Made by a program: the position numbers and the translations under genes | Notes under the pieces: model-generated | The model's database searches: none | What the model was told of the DNA's origin: nothing | What the model saw: the letters and a program-made list of their open reading frames with translations, nothing else | In this document: in pieces, positions 8,449-16,282 of the stretch | Layout: each line of letters opens with the position of its first letter | Numbering within the stretch: position 1 is the first letter of the stretch | From: Candidatus Saccharimonadota bacterium | Lineage (GTDB): Bacteria; Patescibacteriota; Saccharimonadia; Saccharimonadales; Saccharimonadaceae | DNA: 60,431 nucleotides | Assembly: GCA_017537745.1 (NCBI GenBank) | Contig: JAFYKF010000001.1 | Span: 1-60,431, forward strand | Reading direction: 5' to 3'

Positions 8449-8925
8449 ATGAGGCAAGATTGGAAGGTAGAGGCCATCCGGAATCCGGAGCAGGTTTATG
8501 ACAAAATCAAAAGCCTGCCGACACCGACGTATGTGGTGATTCTCGGGCCGGATTGTCCCCTCAAGGATGTCGTTTACAGGGAGTTCGTCAAGCATATTCT
8601 TGGGGAGGAGGCTATTAAACGTTTGACAATTGGAGGCACCAATGCCTACATCTCTGAGCTGACGGCGTCTGGGAACACTGGAGTCATCATGCTCCAGGGG
8701 AAGGCAGCTTGCGAGTACAAAAGACGGGAAGAGTTTTATGGTTCCCTCCGGGAGGATGGGGCCACGAGTATCGTCGGCGTGTATGTGAAGACTATTCCCT
8801 TTGGACGGTTTGGGTCCGAGATCACGCCTAAGCAGCTGGTGGCCATTAATCAGTCTTCGATGCTCTCTGCAAACCCGCCCACAGCTGACGGGTTGGAATA
8901 TCTGGTGACCATTCGCGACGACTGA
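8449..8925 (+). CDS. GC-rich orphan gene, hypothetical protein
   Basis: The 158-residue product (MRQDWKVEAIRNPEQVYDKI) is not recognised. A beta-strand segment TYVVILGPDCPLKDVVYREF near residues 28-47 hints at a small alpha/beta fold, and GNTGVIMLQGK near residue 85 at another strand, but no catalytic motif is clear. The ATG has AAGGGGG eight bases upstream. Codon use favours G and C in third positions much more than in tsaD or the ATPase gene beside it. It is monocistronic, with its own promoter and terminator, which suggests an acquired or specially expressed gene. Confidence 0.72.
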   Translation: MRQDWKVEAIRNPEQVYDKIKSLPTPTYVVILGPDCPLKDVVYREFVKHILGEEAIKRLTIGGTNAYISELTASGNTGVIMLQGKAACEYKRREEFYGSLREDGATSIVGVYVKTIPFGRFGSEITPKQLVAINQSSMLSANPPTADGLEYLVTIRDD

Positions 8926-8951
8926 CCATTTTGACCTTCCTAGCACTTTAA

Positions 8952-8987
8952 ACTACGCCTGCGGCGGTCGCCGCGGGCTAGTTTTTT
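8952..8987 (+). terminator. Rho-independent terminator after the 8449 gene
   Basis: A long GC-rich hairpin (GCCTGCGGCG against CGCCGCGGGC, extended by ACTA and TAGT) is followed by TTTTTT. It lies between convergent genes, and the T-run reaches the stop codon of the ATPase gene. Confidence 0.88.
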
Positions 8988-11223
8988 AAATAAATTCAAA
9001 GATCGCACGAGTAAGAGGAAGAAGTAGGGCGCCTACCATAACAATAATAACGAAGGCGAGAATTGCGGCGCGGAAGAGATTGAGAGGCTTGGAGATTTGA
9101 TAGATAAGGACAGTATAGATGGCGAAGGTAATAATGGCGGAGAGTGTGGTGAGGAGAGGTTTGTCAAAATGGTTAACAGTCGCAATGGTAGAAAGTATTA
9201 TCATGGCGATAGCGATAATGATACCAGTAGGAACAGAGTAGTGTTTAATGTTGCTAACAAATTTGTTTTTGATACGCTCGGTGTTGTGTTCCAGAGCGAG
9301 GATAACGCCTGGGGCGCCGATACAGACAAAGTTTAGGAGCGTCATTTGAATTGGGATGTACGGGTAATTGAGTGGAAGGAATGTAAACAAGACGGCAAGG
9401 AGCGAAGCGTAAACAGTCTTGGCGAGAAAGAGAGAGGTGGAGCGCTCGAGATTGTTGATGGATTGGCGACCTTCGTCGATGATGCTTGGAACAGCCTCGA
9501 AGCCGGAGTCGAGAAGTACAAATTTGCTGGCGCGACGAGCAGCGTCGGAACCTTCGCCAATGGCTAGAGACACATCAGCTTCCTTCATGGCCAAGATATC
9601 GTTTACACCATCGCCAGTCATAGCAACGGTGCTTCCCTGCTTTTTGAGGGCTTTGATGAGTTCTTTCTTTTCTGATGGGGTAACGCGAGTAAAAATGGCG
9701 TAGTCTTGAACAAGTTTTGTATAATTTTTGTGGTTCAGAGACGAGAGATCAATGGCGCGGAGATCTTTTACGCCGACTTTCTCGGCGATTTCGGTAACTG
9801 CGGCTACGTCGTCGCCGGAAATGATTTTAACAGCGATATCGTTGTCATAGAAGTAATTGACAATCTTATGAGCGGTGGGGCGAATTTCGTCCTCGAGCCT
9901 AATATATCCTAACAGTGTAGCATGAGGACAAAAGTCGTTCTCGGAACGCTCCATCGCGCCCGCCGTCGCGGGGCTCAGTCGCTCCGTATTTGGCCCGTCG
10001 CCAAATATGCTCCTCGAACGACTTTTATCCTCACGCTTTACAACCGCTAGGGTGCGGTAGCCGCCGGAAGCGGATTTCACCTGCTTAATGAGGGATTTGT
10101 CGTCGGTGATGAATTCGATGGCGCCGAGGAGATATTCGGCGTTTTTGGTTTTTACGCCGGAGCACTTGCGCTCAGAGCTGAAGGAGATGACGTCGGTGAT
10201 TTTACCGATTTGTTCTGTGGCGTCATCTTTGGCCGTTTTAAGAAACTTTTGGCGCAAAGTGGTTACGGTTGCATTCTCACTCGTTTGATGGCTTAGAATG
10301 GCTTTTAGAGCGCTCTCAAACGATTTTTCAAGTGCGGTATAATCATGAACGGTCATTTTGCCAGTCGTGAGGGTGCCGGTCTTATCCAAACAAATAGTGT
10401 CGACGCGAGCGAGAGTTTCAATAGCATAGAGATCTTGGACGAGGATCTTTTTGCGGCTCAAGCGGATGGTGGCCAATGCTAGGATAGAGCTAGTAAGAAG
10501 AATGAGTCCCTCTGGGATCATATTAATGAGGGCAGCGACAGTGCTAGTAACTGCAGTGGTAGTATCGGCTTCGGTGCGGAAGCGAGCCCAGAGGAGAAGT
10601 GCGCCAATTGGAATGAGAGAATAAGAAATATACTTGACGATTTTATTCATGAGAGAAAAGAGTTTGGAATCGGCGGTTTTGATATAGCTAGCTTCAGTTT
10701 GGAGCTTGGTGACAAAATTGTCTTCACCAGTGGTTTCAACTTTAGCTTCAGCAGTACCGGCGACAATGAAAGAGCCGGAGATAAGTTTGTCGCCAGGATG
10801 TTTTTCAATACTTTCCTGCTCGCCAGTAATAAACGATTCGTTTACTTCAATCACGCCTGAGGTAAGGATGGAATCATAAAGAATTTGGTCACCTAAAGAT
10901 AATACAGTAACGTCGCCCGGTTTGACGCTGGCTGGGTCGACTTGAATTGCCTTGCCATCTTTGATGATAGTGGGTTTTTGCTCGGAAAGAAGTTTGAGCT
11001 TATCAACGATACGCTTGGCACGAAGCTCGTTGATGATACTAATTAAAGTGTTCTCGATGGCGATAAGAATAAAAAGCATATTTTTGTAACTGCCAACTAG
11101 AAAAACCATGACCGCAAGGATAATATTGACAATGTTAAATAGAGTAAAGGTATTTTTCGCGATAATCCGCCAAGTGGAGTTTTGAGATTTGTAGTGTTTG
11201 TGAGTTTTTTTTGACCTTGCCAT
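8986..11223 (-). CDS. P-type cation-transporting ATPase (CtpE-like)
   Basis: This 745-residue pump has an N-terminal membrane pair, an actuator domain with FITGEQE, the M4 motif MIPEGLILLTSS, the phosphorylation site DKTGTLTTGKM, the hinge TGDGVNDILAMKEADVSLAIG, and about six C-terminal helices. The PEGL motif is typical of P2-type pumps and of the actinobacterial calcium transporter CtpE; the ion is an inference. Near the middle of the P/N region an extra roughly 30-residue stretch (SRSIFGDGPNTERLSPATAG and flanks) comes from an in-frame palindromic insertion. TATAAT lies six bases before the ATG, giving a leaderless-type start. Confidence 0.93.
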   Translation of the reverse strand: MARSKKTHKHYKSQNSTWRIIAKNTFTLFNIVNIILAVMVFLVGSYKNMLFILIAIENTLISIINELRAKRIVDKLKLLSEQKPTIIKDGKAIQVDPASVKPGDVTVLSLGDQILYDSILTSGVIEVNESFITGEQESIEKHPGDKLISGSFIVAGTAEAKVETTGEDNFVTKLQTEASYIKTADSKLFSLMNKIVKYISYSLIPIGALLLWARFRTEADTTTAVTSTVAALINMIPEGLILLTSSILALATIRLSRKKILVQDLYAIETLARVDTICLDKTGTLTTGKMTVHDYTALEKSFESALKAILSHQTSENATVTTLRQKFLKTAKDDATEQIGKITDVISFSSERKCSGVKTKNAEYLLGAIEFITDDKSLIKQVKSASGGYRTLAVVKREDKSRSRSIFGDGPNTERLSPATAGAMERSENDFCPHATLLGYIRLEDEIRPTAHKIVNYFYDNDIAVKIISGDDVAAVTEIAEKVGVKDLRAIDLSSLNHKNYTKLVQDYAIFTRVTPSEKKELIKALKKQGSTVAMTGDGVNDILAMKEADVSLAIGEGSDAARRASKFVLLDSGFEAVPSIIDEGRQSINNLERSTSLFLAKTVYASLLAVLFTFLPLNYPYIPIQMTLLNFVCIGAPGVILALEHNTERIKNKFVSNIKHYSVPTGIIIAIAMIILSTIATVNHFDKPLLTTLSAIITFAIYTVLIYQISKPLNLFRAAILAFVIIVMVGALLLPLTRAIFEFI
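9923..10033. repeat. In-frame palindromic insertion inside the P-type ATPase gene
   Basis: Two 18-bp arms, TGAGGACAAAAGTCGTTC (9923-9940) and GAACGACTTTTATCCTCA (10016-10033), are inverted copies with one mismatch. They enclose 75 bp that are far richer in GC than the gene and contain further small hairpins (TTTGGC-GCCAAA and CCCGC-GCGGG). The whole is 111 bp, a multiple of three, and is translated without a stop. Homologous ATPases have only a short linker at this point, so it reads as an inserted element. The core CCCGTCGCCA also occurs in the element at 34883. Confidence 0.85.
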
Positions 11224-11242
11224 GAGGTAATTATAACACCGA

Positions 11243-11271
11243 TTGACTTACTATAGGAAAAATGTTAAAAT
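11243..11271 (+). promoter_or_regulatory. Sigma-70-type promoter of the HD-domain gene
   Basis: TTGACT at 11243-11248 and TAAAAT at 11266-11271 are separated by 17 bases. It drives the HD-domain gene through a leader of about 55 bases that begins with a hairpin. Confidence 0.75.
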
Positions 11272-11274
11272 AGT

Positions 11275-11301
11275 AGGACTGACCATTTGGTAGTCCTTTT
11301 A
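11275..11301 (+). promoter_or_regulatory. Attenuator-like hairpin in the HD gene leader
   Basis: Directly after the predicted transcription start, GGACT-G-ACC pairs with GGT-AGTCC across a four-base loop and is followed by TTTT. It resembles a weak intrinsic terminator placed before the coding region, so it may attenuate transcription or protect the 5' end. Confidence 0.5.
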
Positions 11302-11333
11302 CAGTTAAGAGTTTGGAATGAGGAGGGAGATTG

Positions 11334-12251
11334 TTGTTCAAGTATCAAAGTAACAACGTGTTGGTTCAAACCATCAATAACTGTGTTGATTGTCGCGACA
11401 GTTATGACTGCGACATCTACACAAGGGACATAACGGTGGATTGCCGACACAAAATTCCGGACCGGTGTCCGAAACTTTTGAAGCAACTAGACTACGTCGC
11501 AACGTGCCTCCGGCACCATCCTGAGGTGCAAAAAAGACTCCGCATTGTCGCTGAAGAGCCCTATCTTTACGACCATGGCCTCGCACACGCCGATGTGGTA
11601 ACCACGATCGGAAATCAGTTCCTCGACGCCTATAAGGGCGCGTCTTTTAGGAAGGACTTGTGTTTGGTCCGAATCGCTGCGCTACTCCATGAGCTTGGGA
11701 GGGTCGAGGCAGAAGGACATGACCCCACCTTTGCTTCAGCACAGGTGGCAGAGTGTCTGCTTTCGCAAGTAAGCGGACTCAGCTTGACGGACAAGTTAAC
11801 CATCATCGACGCAATTCTCTATCAAAATGAGTTGCTCCATGTGGTGGCAAGTGAATCTCCGGTAGTGGCCGCGCTTTACTTCGGTGACAAGTTGAGCTTC
11901 GGCCGGGCGTGTATGAAATCCAAGGTTTTGAAAAATATCCTGGAACTTTCGGATTTCGACAAGCAGGCCTACTCAGTCATGCGTGTTTCGTTCAGAGTAC
12001 GTAGGCCTGAAATGACTGGCGTTTTGACGATTACCTATGATCGGCACGAAGCATTCGCGATGGGCTTTGGTGAAGAATTCACCGCAGAGGCATTTACCGA
12101 ATGCCCCGAGCTGATTGTCGGGCCGTATGAAGTGGCGAAAAAGTATCTTGGACTGAAGGATTTTCGTATCCGCGTCCGGTCTGCTTCCCTACTCTATCCT
12201 GGCGAACAAGAGGAATACATTTTCTCGGTGGAGGATTTCAAATTCCTGTAA
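11334..12251 (+). CDS. HD-domain phosphohydrolase-like protein
   Basis: The product (about 305 residues) has an HD-type metal site: HGLAHADVV near residue 86 and ALLHELGR near residue 122 with the expected His and His-Glu in place of the strict HD, and a later D in FGDKLSFGR. HD proteins hydrolyse phosphoesters such as nucleotides. The N-terminus has several cysteines (CVDCRDSYDCD). The start is TTG: AGGAGG at 11321-11326 is seven bases from TTG 11334 and four from TTG 11331, so 11334 is preferred. Codon use is GC-rich as in the other orphan genes. A terminator follows. Confidence 0.75.
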   Translation: MFKYQSNNVLVQTINNCVDCRDSYDCDIYTRDITVDCRHKIPDRCPKLLKQLDYVATCLRHHPEVQKRLRIVAEEPYLYDHGLAHADVVTTIGNQFLDAYKGASFRKDLCLVRIAALLHELGRVEAEGHDPTFASAQVAECLLSQVSGLSLTDKLTIIDAILYQNELLHVVASESPVVAALYFGDKLSFGRACMKSKVLKNILELSDFDKQAYSVMRVSFRVRRPEMTGVLTITYDRHEAFAMGFGEEFTAEAFTECPELIVGPYEVAKKYLGLKDFRIRVRSASLLYPGEQEEYIFSVEDFKFL

Positions 12252-12259
12252 TCTCTTAA

Positions 12260-12291
12260 CTAAAAAGCGCCCCCGCCGGGGTGCTTTTTAG
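12260..12291. terminator. Bidirectional Rho-independent terminator
   Basis: CTAAAAAGC-G-CCCC pairs with GGGG-T-GCTTTTTAG. The flanking A-run and T-run make it usable from both strands, ending the HD gene on the plus strand and the convergent gene at 12351 on the minus strand. Confidence 0.88.
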
Positions 12292-12311
12292 ATGATTGTT
12301 CCAAATATGTG

Positions 12312-12342
12312 AAGGGCCCGCCTTTTACAGCGAGCCCTTTTT
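12312..12342 (+). terminator. Second hairpin with T-run between convergent genes
   Basis: AAGGGC-C-CGC and GCG-A-GCCCTT pair around TTTTACA and are followed by further T residues on the plus strand. It backs up the preceding terminator; on the minus strand it lacks a T-run. Confidence 0.65.
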
Positions 12343-12350
12343 AAAAATGG

Positions 12351-13625
12351 TTACCATTTGTTGTTTTCGGCTTCTTTTCTGGTCAGGCAGAAATGAAAGC
12401 CCGCGGCATGCGTTTCGGTGGAGTAATTAAAGTCGGGGACCGCAATTACGTCACCAATGCGATATTTGGTCTTCTTGTCATATGCGGAGATGCCGATATC
12501 ATCACCATAGAAATCACCAATAATATCGACGATTTTGGCTTTGTCGGAGCGGAATCTTCCTTCGTATTTTTTGCCACGGATTTCGGCATCTTTGGGTATT
12601 TCGGCCACTATAATAACACCGTTCAGACACTGCTTGAAGACTTCGCCCGTAGGTTCAATGGCCCGGTAAGGCGGAAAGCCGGAAGCGTGGGCCGCATAAC
12701 GTGCACCAATAGCAATGGCGCCGGGAGCGGTAAAGCTTTCTTCGATCCATCTGCGCGGCACATCTTCGCGACCGGCTGCGGCATACATGGCGGCCGTACG
12801 TAAGGTGAATTTATCGGAACAATGATATTTCGTGATCGTATTCAGGCTAAGCTTCTTGCCCGAAAGTGCCTTGGCGGCTTCCAGCTGAGTATTCCAGTCA
12901 TAGCTGCCTAAGCCTTTTTTGATAAGCGCGACATTGCCTCTTCTAGCACTAGCGATCCTCATCAGCAGAGGTCCAGCTTTTTTACATGTATCATGACTGT
13001 AGTCATACCATTCATCCAACATGTAATTGCCCCACCCGTAGGGATAGTTTTTAAACGATTTATAAACTGCTTCGGCTCCAACCGGATCGCTCATAATCCT
13101 AAATGGCCATTCGGAATCTGCAGGATGATCAGCCGGCAGCTCTTTGCCAATGGTGGTAAAGATTGCTGCGATTCTTGCTGCGAGACAGTCCAGATTACGC
13201 CATTCCTCAATTTTTTCTTCAGGGATATTCTTCCCCTCACACCACTTAGCGGCGGCAAGCGAGATTTTTGAGTCGCGATGCATCAGTAGCTCATCGATGA
13301 GGTTCAAGGGTAAGTCCTTGGCGTTTTCGATGATTAAGGGTGCATAAATTTTTGAATCAAACATTTCGCAGAATATTCCCGTCTCGAGTTCTTCGATACC
13401 GGCCTGCAGGACATATGCAATATTTTGCCAGATGTAATGGGAATTCTTCCACTTTGCCAAAGTTCTTTGGTTTATTTCATGCTGGGCGGAATCCTCTACT
13501 GCGATTTTGGCAACCTCATCACAAATTGCACCGGGACAATATTGCCCCACGGTTAAGATATCCTTGATCGTTTCTAGCCGTAGGTGGTTTTTAGTCAACA
13601 ATCTGTCCATCTCCTCCATTTTCAT
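12351..13625 (-). CDS. GC-rich orphan gene with a DUF5758-like C-terminus
   Basis: The 424-residue protein consists mostly of helical repeats resembling HEAT or armadillo units (for example LPLNLIDELLMHRDSKISLA and KISLAAAKWCEG), followed by a C-terminal beta-rich part. That end (IVAEIPKDAEI, DKAKIVDI, then AAGFHFCLTRKEAEN) resembles the DUF5758 domain found after pentapeptide repeats in phage and bacterial proteins. Function is unknown. The ATG at 13625 has no good SD; GGAGGAG lies inside codons 3-5, and TTG codons at 13601 or 13598 sit at normal distance from it, so the true start may be there. Confidence 0.72.
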   Translation of the reverse strand: MKMEEMDRLLTKNHLRLETIKDILTVGQYCPGAICDEVAKIAVEDSAQHEINQRTLAKWKNSHYIWQNIAYVLQAGIEELETGIFCEMFDSKIYAPLIIENAKDLPLNLIDELLMHRDSKISLAAAKWCEGKNIPEEKIEEWRNLDCLAARIAAIFTTIGKELPADHPADSEWPFRIMSDPVGAEAVYKSFKNYPYGWGNYMLDEWYDYSHDTCKKAGPLLMRIASARRGNVALIKKGLGSYDWNTQLEAAKALSGKKLSLNTITKYHCSDKFTLRTAAMYAAAGREDVPRRWIEESFTAPGAIAIGARYAAHASGFPPYRAIEPTGEVFKQCLNGVIIVAEIPKDAEIRGKKYEGRFRSDKAKIVDIIGDFYGDDIGISAYDKKTKYRIGDVIAVPDFNYSTETHAAGFHFCLTRKEAENNKW

Positions 13626-13646
13626 TTTAAGGTACTTCTAGGTGAG

Positions 13647-13675
13647 ATTTTACCATTATTTTATAGAGGTAGCAA
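13647..13675 (-). promoter_or_regulatory. Promoter of the 12351 gene
   Basis: On the minus strand TTGCTA (plus 13670-13675) and TAAAAT (plus 13647-13652) are 17 bases apart. The start site would fall near 13640. Confidence 0.6.
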
Positions 13676-13717
13676 GCATAAGCTTTTCTTTGTTTCTCTG
13701 TTTTTGGCATTGTTAGT

Positions 13718-13746
13718 TTGACGTTTTTTAAATATAATGTTAAAAT
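13718..13746 (+). promoter_or_regulatory. Promoter of the 13.8-kb gene
   Basis: TTGACG at 13718-13723 and TAAAAT at 13741-13746 are 17 bases apart. It is divergent from the promoter of the neighbouring gene; the two -35 boxes are about 40 bases apart. Confidence 0.65.
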
Positions 13747-13798
13747 ATTAGAGAGGTTTGGTGGGCGGCTGATCGTTCTTTAGGAGGAGGAGATAGAA

Positions 13799-14131
13799 AT
13801 CAAAGTCGTAAATGTTGGGGAAGTGGAGAGAATCTCCATTGATAACCTAAATAAACGTTATGCTCTGATTTATTACCAGCATGAGGCGCAGGACTACCAA
13901 AATTACACCATCCAGACTAACGGAAAGCTAATTTCCAGAGATACGCCTGTCGATGGGTCGCCGGTGGCGAGCCCATGCACAGGAGCTTTTCGGCATCGAT
14001 ATCGTGATGGCATGTTGATTATGGATGTCACCAATGCTACTTGGGTGAGAATTACTTACCACATCGCACGTCCCGGCATGCCGCTCAGGAAACGAGTTTT
14101 CATCATCGAACAAGAATCTGCTGCCCGCTAA
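13799..14131 (+). CDS. Small GC-rich orphan gene with an unusual start
   Basis: The product (102 residues from GTG 13823, 110 from ATC 13799) is not recognised. It is rich in beta-strand residues, for example LIYYQHEAQDYQNYTIQ and ATWVRITYHIARPG, and could be a small barrel or binding protein. A very strong AGGAGGAGGAG ends at 13792, but the codon at ideal spacing is ATC (13799), with ATA at 13793; the first ordinary start in frame, GTG 13823, lies about 30 bases away with a weak GGGGAA before it. I place the boundary at ATC but GTG remains possible. A terminator follows. Confidence 0.55.
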   Translation: MKVVNVGEVERISIDNLNKRYALIYYQHEAQDYQNYTIQTNGKLISRDTPVDGSPVASPCTGAFRHRYRDGMLIMDVTNATWVRITYHIARPGMPLRKRVFIIEQESAAR

Positions 14132-14147
14132 ACATTTCTTCTTTTTC

Positions 14148-14177
14148 GAAGGCACCCCTTGTGGGTGCCTTTCACTT
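14148..14177 (+). terminator. Terminator after the small orphan gene
   Basis: AAGGCACCC pairs with GGGTGCCTT around a five-base loop, followed by a T-rich stretch. It lies between convergent genes. Confidence 0.75.
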
Positions 14178-15044
14178 TTAATTGTTGTTTGATTGAGGAG
14201 TGGTTGAGGGTGGAGTAGCTGGTGGGGTTGGAGTCTGTGGCGTGGTTGGTGGGGTAGTTGGCGGGGTAGGTTTAGTTTTTATCTTGGCGATGGTTTTTAC
14301 AATTAGTACTATTACTGCGGAAATAATGGCGGCGCTGACAACTATTCCTAAAATGATATAAAAAACGCTTGTATTGGAGGACGGCTCCTCGCATCCAAGA
14401 TCATCTGTCACACAGGTTGTTGGCGAGTTTGTCTTTTTTCGAGGATAATCTTTGAAGAGTTCGGTATACTCCTCTGAGTCGTAGCGATATGTATATTCTT
14501 CTTTTTCGTCTTCGCTTATTTTATTGACGACCGTAATATAAGGATATGGATTATCGGCGGTTCCGCCACACTCGGAAGCATCGTTGTCTTCTATTTTTGC
14601 TTCGATTATTTCAATGGCGCGTCCTAGCGTGGCTGTATATTCGTCACTCGTTTCGTCTTGGGAATTGATGATCAGTGCCATCCATTGGTAGTCTGAGGCT
14701 GCGCATGATGGAACTGTTATATGATAATCAATTTTGGCGGATTCGCCAGGGCCTAATGTAGTAACATAATTATCAATCTTGGCCCAGCCAACAATATCAT
14801 TATAATGTTGCCATGAGCTATCGTAATTTGTATTTTCTTTATAGCCACCGCCCTTGACGTCATATGAATAGGGTGTAATTTCGTAGGTGAGATTATCTAG
14901 AGTTTCTTCGCTATTGTTGGTGATTATTGCCGATAGATTGACGACTTGAGCCGGGGATGTTTCAACTGTTTCCTTACGCGGATTAATACCTAATATCGGG
15001 ATAGGTACAATTGTTTCTGATACTGTTTCTTCTTTAAATTGCAT
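14178..15044 (-). CDS. Membrane-anchored surface protein with Pro/Thr-rich tail
   Basis: The 288-residue protein has a beta-rich domain (about 1-170) with VVNLSAIITNNSEETLDNLTY, reminiscent of surface Ig-like domains. A single hydrophobic helix follows near residues 228-252, then KTIAKIKTK, and a low-complexity Pro-Thr tail at the C-terminus. There is no N-terminal signal peptide, so topology is unclear. A four-Cys set in the middle may form disulfides. It lies 14 bases after the Fem-like gene with SD AAGGAAGG, so they form an operon. Family not recognised. Confidence 0.75.
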   Translation of the reverse strand: MQFKEETVSETIVPIPILGINPRKETVETSPAQVVNLSAIITNNSEETLDNLTYEITPYSYDVKGGGYKENTNYDSSWQHYNDIVGWAKIDNYVTTLGPGESAKIDYHITVPSCAASDYQWMALIINSQDETSDEYTATLGRAIEIIEAKIEDNDASECGGTADNPYPYITVVNKISEDEKEEYTYRYDSEEYTELFKDYPRKKTNSPTTCVTDDLGCEEPSSNTSVFYIILGIVVSAAIISAVIVLIVKTIAKIKTKPTPPTTPPTTPQTPTPPATPPSTTPQSNNN

Positions 15045-15058
15045 TGTGTTCCTTCCTT

Positions 15059-15991
15059 TTAATGGATAAGTTTCTTTAGTTTTTTAAGGGCAGTAATTAA
15101 TTTGTACTTTGTTGGGTTCAAAATTATATCGTAGGTGCCGGCGTATTTTTGCTCGCGGCCATTGAAGGTTTTCTTAAAGGCAGTGAAGCCGTACCATGGA
15201 TGGTTTTTATCGGCGCCCTCTGGAGCGATTCCCCAGAAGTCGAATGTTTTATATCCTTTATTCACCGCATCAAGTATTAGTTGGATTGTCAGGATACCGG
15301 TGGCATGAAGCGGTCTTCCCTCTTCGGATTGAGCACCCTGAAGGTTGTAGCGCGTTTTTGTTTCTTCATCATCAAAAACAAGCCCAGCAGCGAGAATATT
15401 GTGGTCTTTTTTCAGAAGATATAGCGTAGCAAAGGATTGTTCTAGCTCAGTTTTTAAGTAATTCTCGGTAAAGGTCGTGATACCCTTTTTAGTGGCAAGA
15501 GCTTTTTGGAGTTTTAAGAGATACTTGATATCTTCAGGGTTGTGGCTAGTTTCGACAGTGATTCCCTGTTTTTCGCGATTTTTATAATACCGATAAAGGC
15601 GTGAGGGGAGGAGGGATTTCAGCGCGGGAGAAACAGCTTGGCCGTTTTCCTGTTGTGGAAGATCAAGAATCCAGGTCTCTGCGGGCTCGATATCTTTGGT
15701 TTTCTTAGAATTTTTAGGAAGAATCTTAGCAAATTCTGGGAGCATTGGCTCAATTCTAATAAATATAGCATTTGATTCTTTAGCGATGCTTTCAAGTTTG
15801 CTTATTGCCTTTTTAAAGCCTTCTTTAGTCTCTGCGACTGGTCCGTACGGTAAAAATAGGTAATTCCCTGCTTTAGTGTGCTTCTCAATTGCTAAAAATT
15901 GGTAATCATCCGTGCTTTCAAAATGCGAAATTTCTCCAAGATTTTCCTGGAGTTTTTGCCATTTTTTGCTCTGCGTGATCGGTATATTCAT
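15059..15991 (-). CDS. FemAB/FemX-like peptidyl (aminoacyl) transferase
   Basis: The protein has the double GNAT fold sequence pattern of Fem proteins: PITQSKKWQKLQ at the N-terminus, LLPSRLYRYYKNREKQGITVE in the middle, and KGYKTFDFWGIAPEGADKNHPWYGFTAFKKTFNG near the C-terminus, the last being highly diagnostic. Fem enzymes add amino acids from aminoacyl-tRNA to lipid II side chains for peptidoglycan cross-bridges. I choose ATG at 15989-15991, giving MNIPITQSK; an in-frame GTG at 16018 would add nine residues. No SD is evident. A long leader and a consensus promoter precede it. Confidence 0.85.
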   Translation of the reverse strand: MNIPITQSKKWQKLQENLGEISHFESTDDYQFLAIEKHTKAGNYLFLPYGPVAETKEGFKKAISKLESIAKESNAIFIRIEPMLPEFAKILPKNSKKTKDIEPAETWILDLPQQENGQAVSPALKSLLPSRLYRYYKNREKQGITVETSHNPEDIKYLLKLQKALATKKGITTFTENYLKTELEQSFATLYLLKKDHNILAAGLVFDDEETKTRYNLQGAQSEEGRPLHATGILTIQLILDAVNKGYKTFDFWGIAPEGADKNHPWYGFTAFKKTFNGREQKYAGTYDIILNPTKYKLITALKKLKKLIH

Positions 15992-16183
15992 ATCTGTATT
16001 TACGCATTTTTCGCACACGAAAATTTTTGACTGCTTATGTTTTTTATTGCATAAACATTAACGCTTTTGGCGTTTCGCTTTTCGAATTTTGCGCTTCACC
16101 TAATTTATCGTTCCGTGTCCCGCAGATACCAAACTTGCAAAATCTGCGGCATCTCCCTTTGCTACCTGTTGGCGGCATTGGTT
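15992..16183 (-). other. Long, potentially structured leader of the Fem-like operon
   Basis: From the predicted start near 16183 to the ATG there are about 190 untranslated bases. They contain a strong hairpin (CCGCAGAT with ATCTGCGG) and a smaller one (AACGC with GCGTT). The conserved-looking GGTAGCAAAGGGAGA segment does not match a riboswitch, T-box or SRP RNA that I know. A short antisense ORF covering the region is not convincing. The stretch could be a cis-regulatory RNA or a separate small RNA. Confidence 0.45.
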
Positions 16184-16189
16184 ACTTTG

Positions 16190-16218
16190 ATTTTAGCGCA
16201 AGCGGATTTTCTTGTCAA
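16190..16218 (-). promoter_or_regulatory. Consensus promoter of the Fem-like operon
   Basis: On the minus strand TTGACA (plus 16213-16218) and TAAAAT (plus 16190-16195) are 17 bases apart, one mismatch from the perfect sigma-70 promoter. Confidence 0.8.
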
Positions 16219-16282
16219 GTGGGTTGCCAGCCGGATGGTGTGCTAGCCATAAGGGAATTGGCCTTATTTTGGTTGTGGTTTT

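Noticed and set aside
8392-8946. 184-residue minus-strand ORF opposite the 8449 gene
   Set aside because: Only the plus strand has promoter, SD and terminator in the right order.
9342-9703. Overlapping small ORFs within the ATPase gene
   Set aside because: They are shadows of the conserved C-terminal P domain on the other strand or in another frame.
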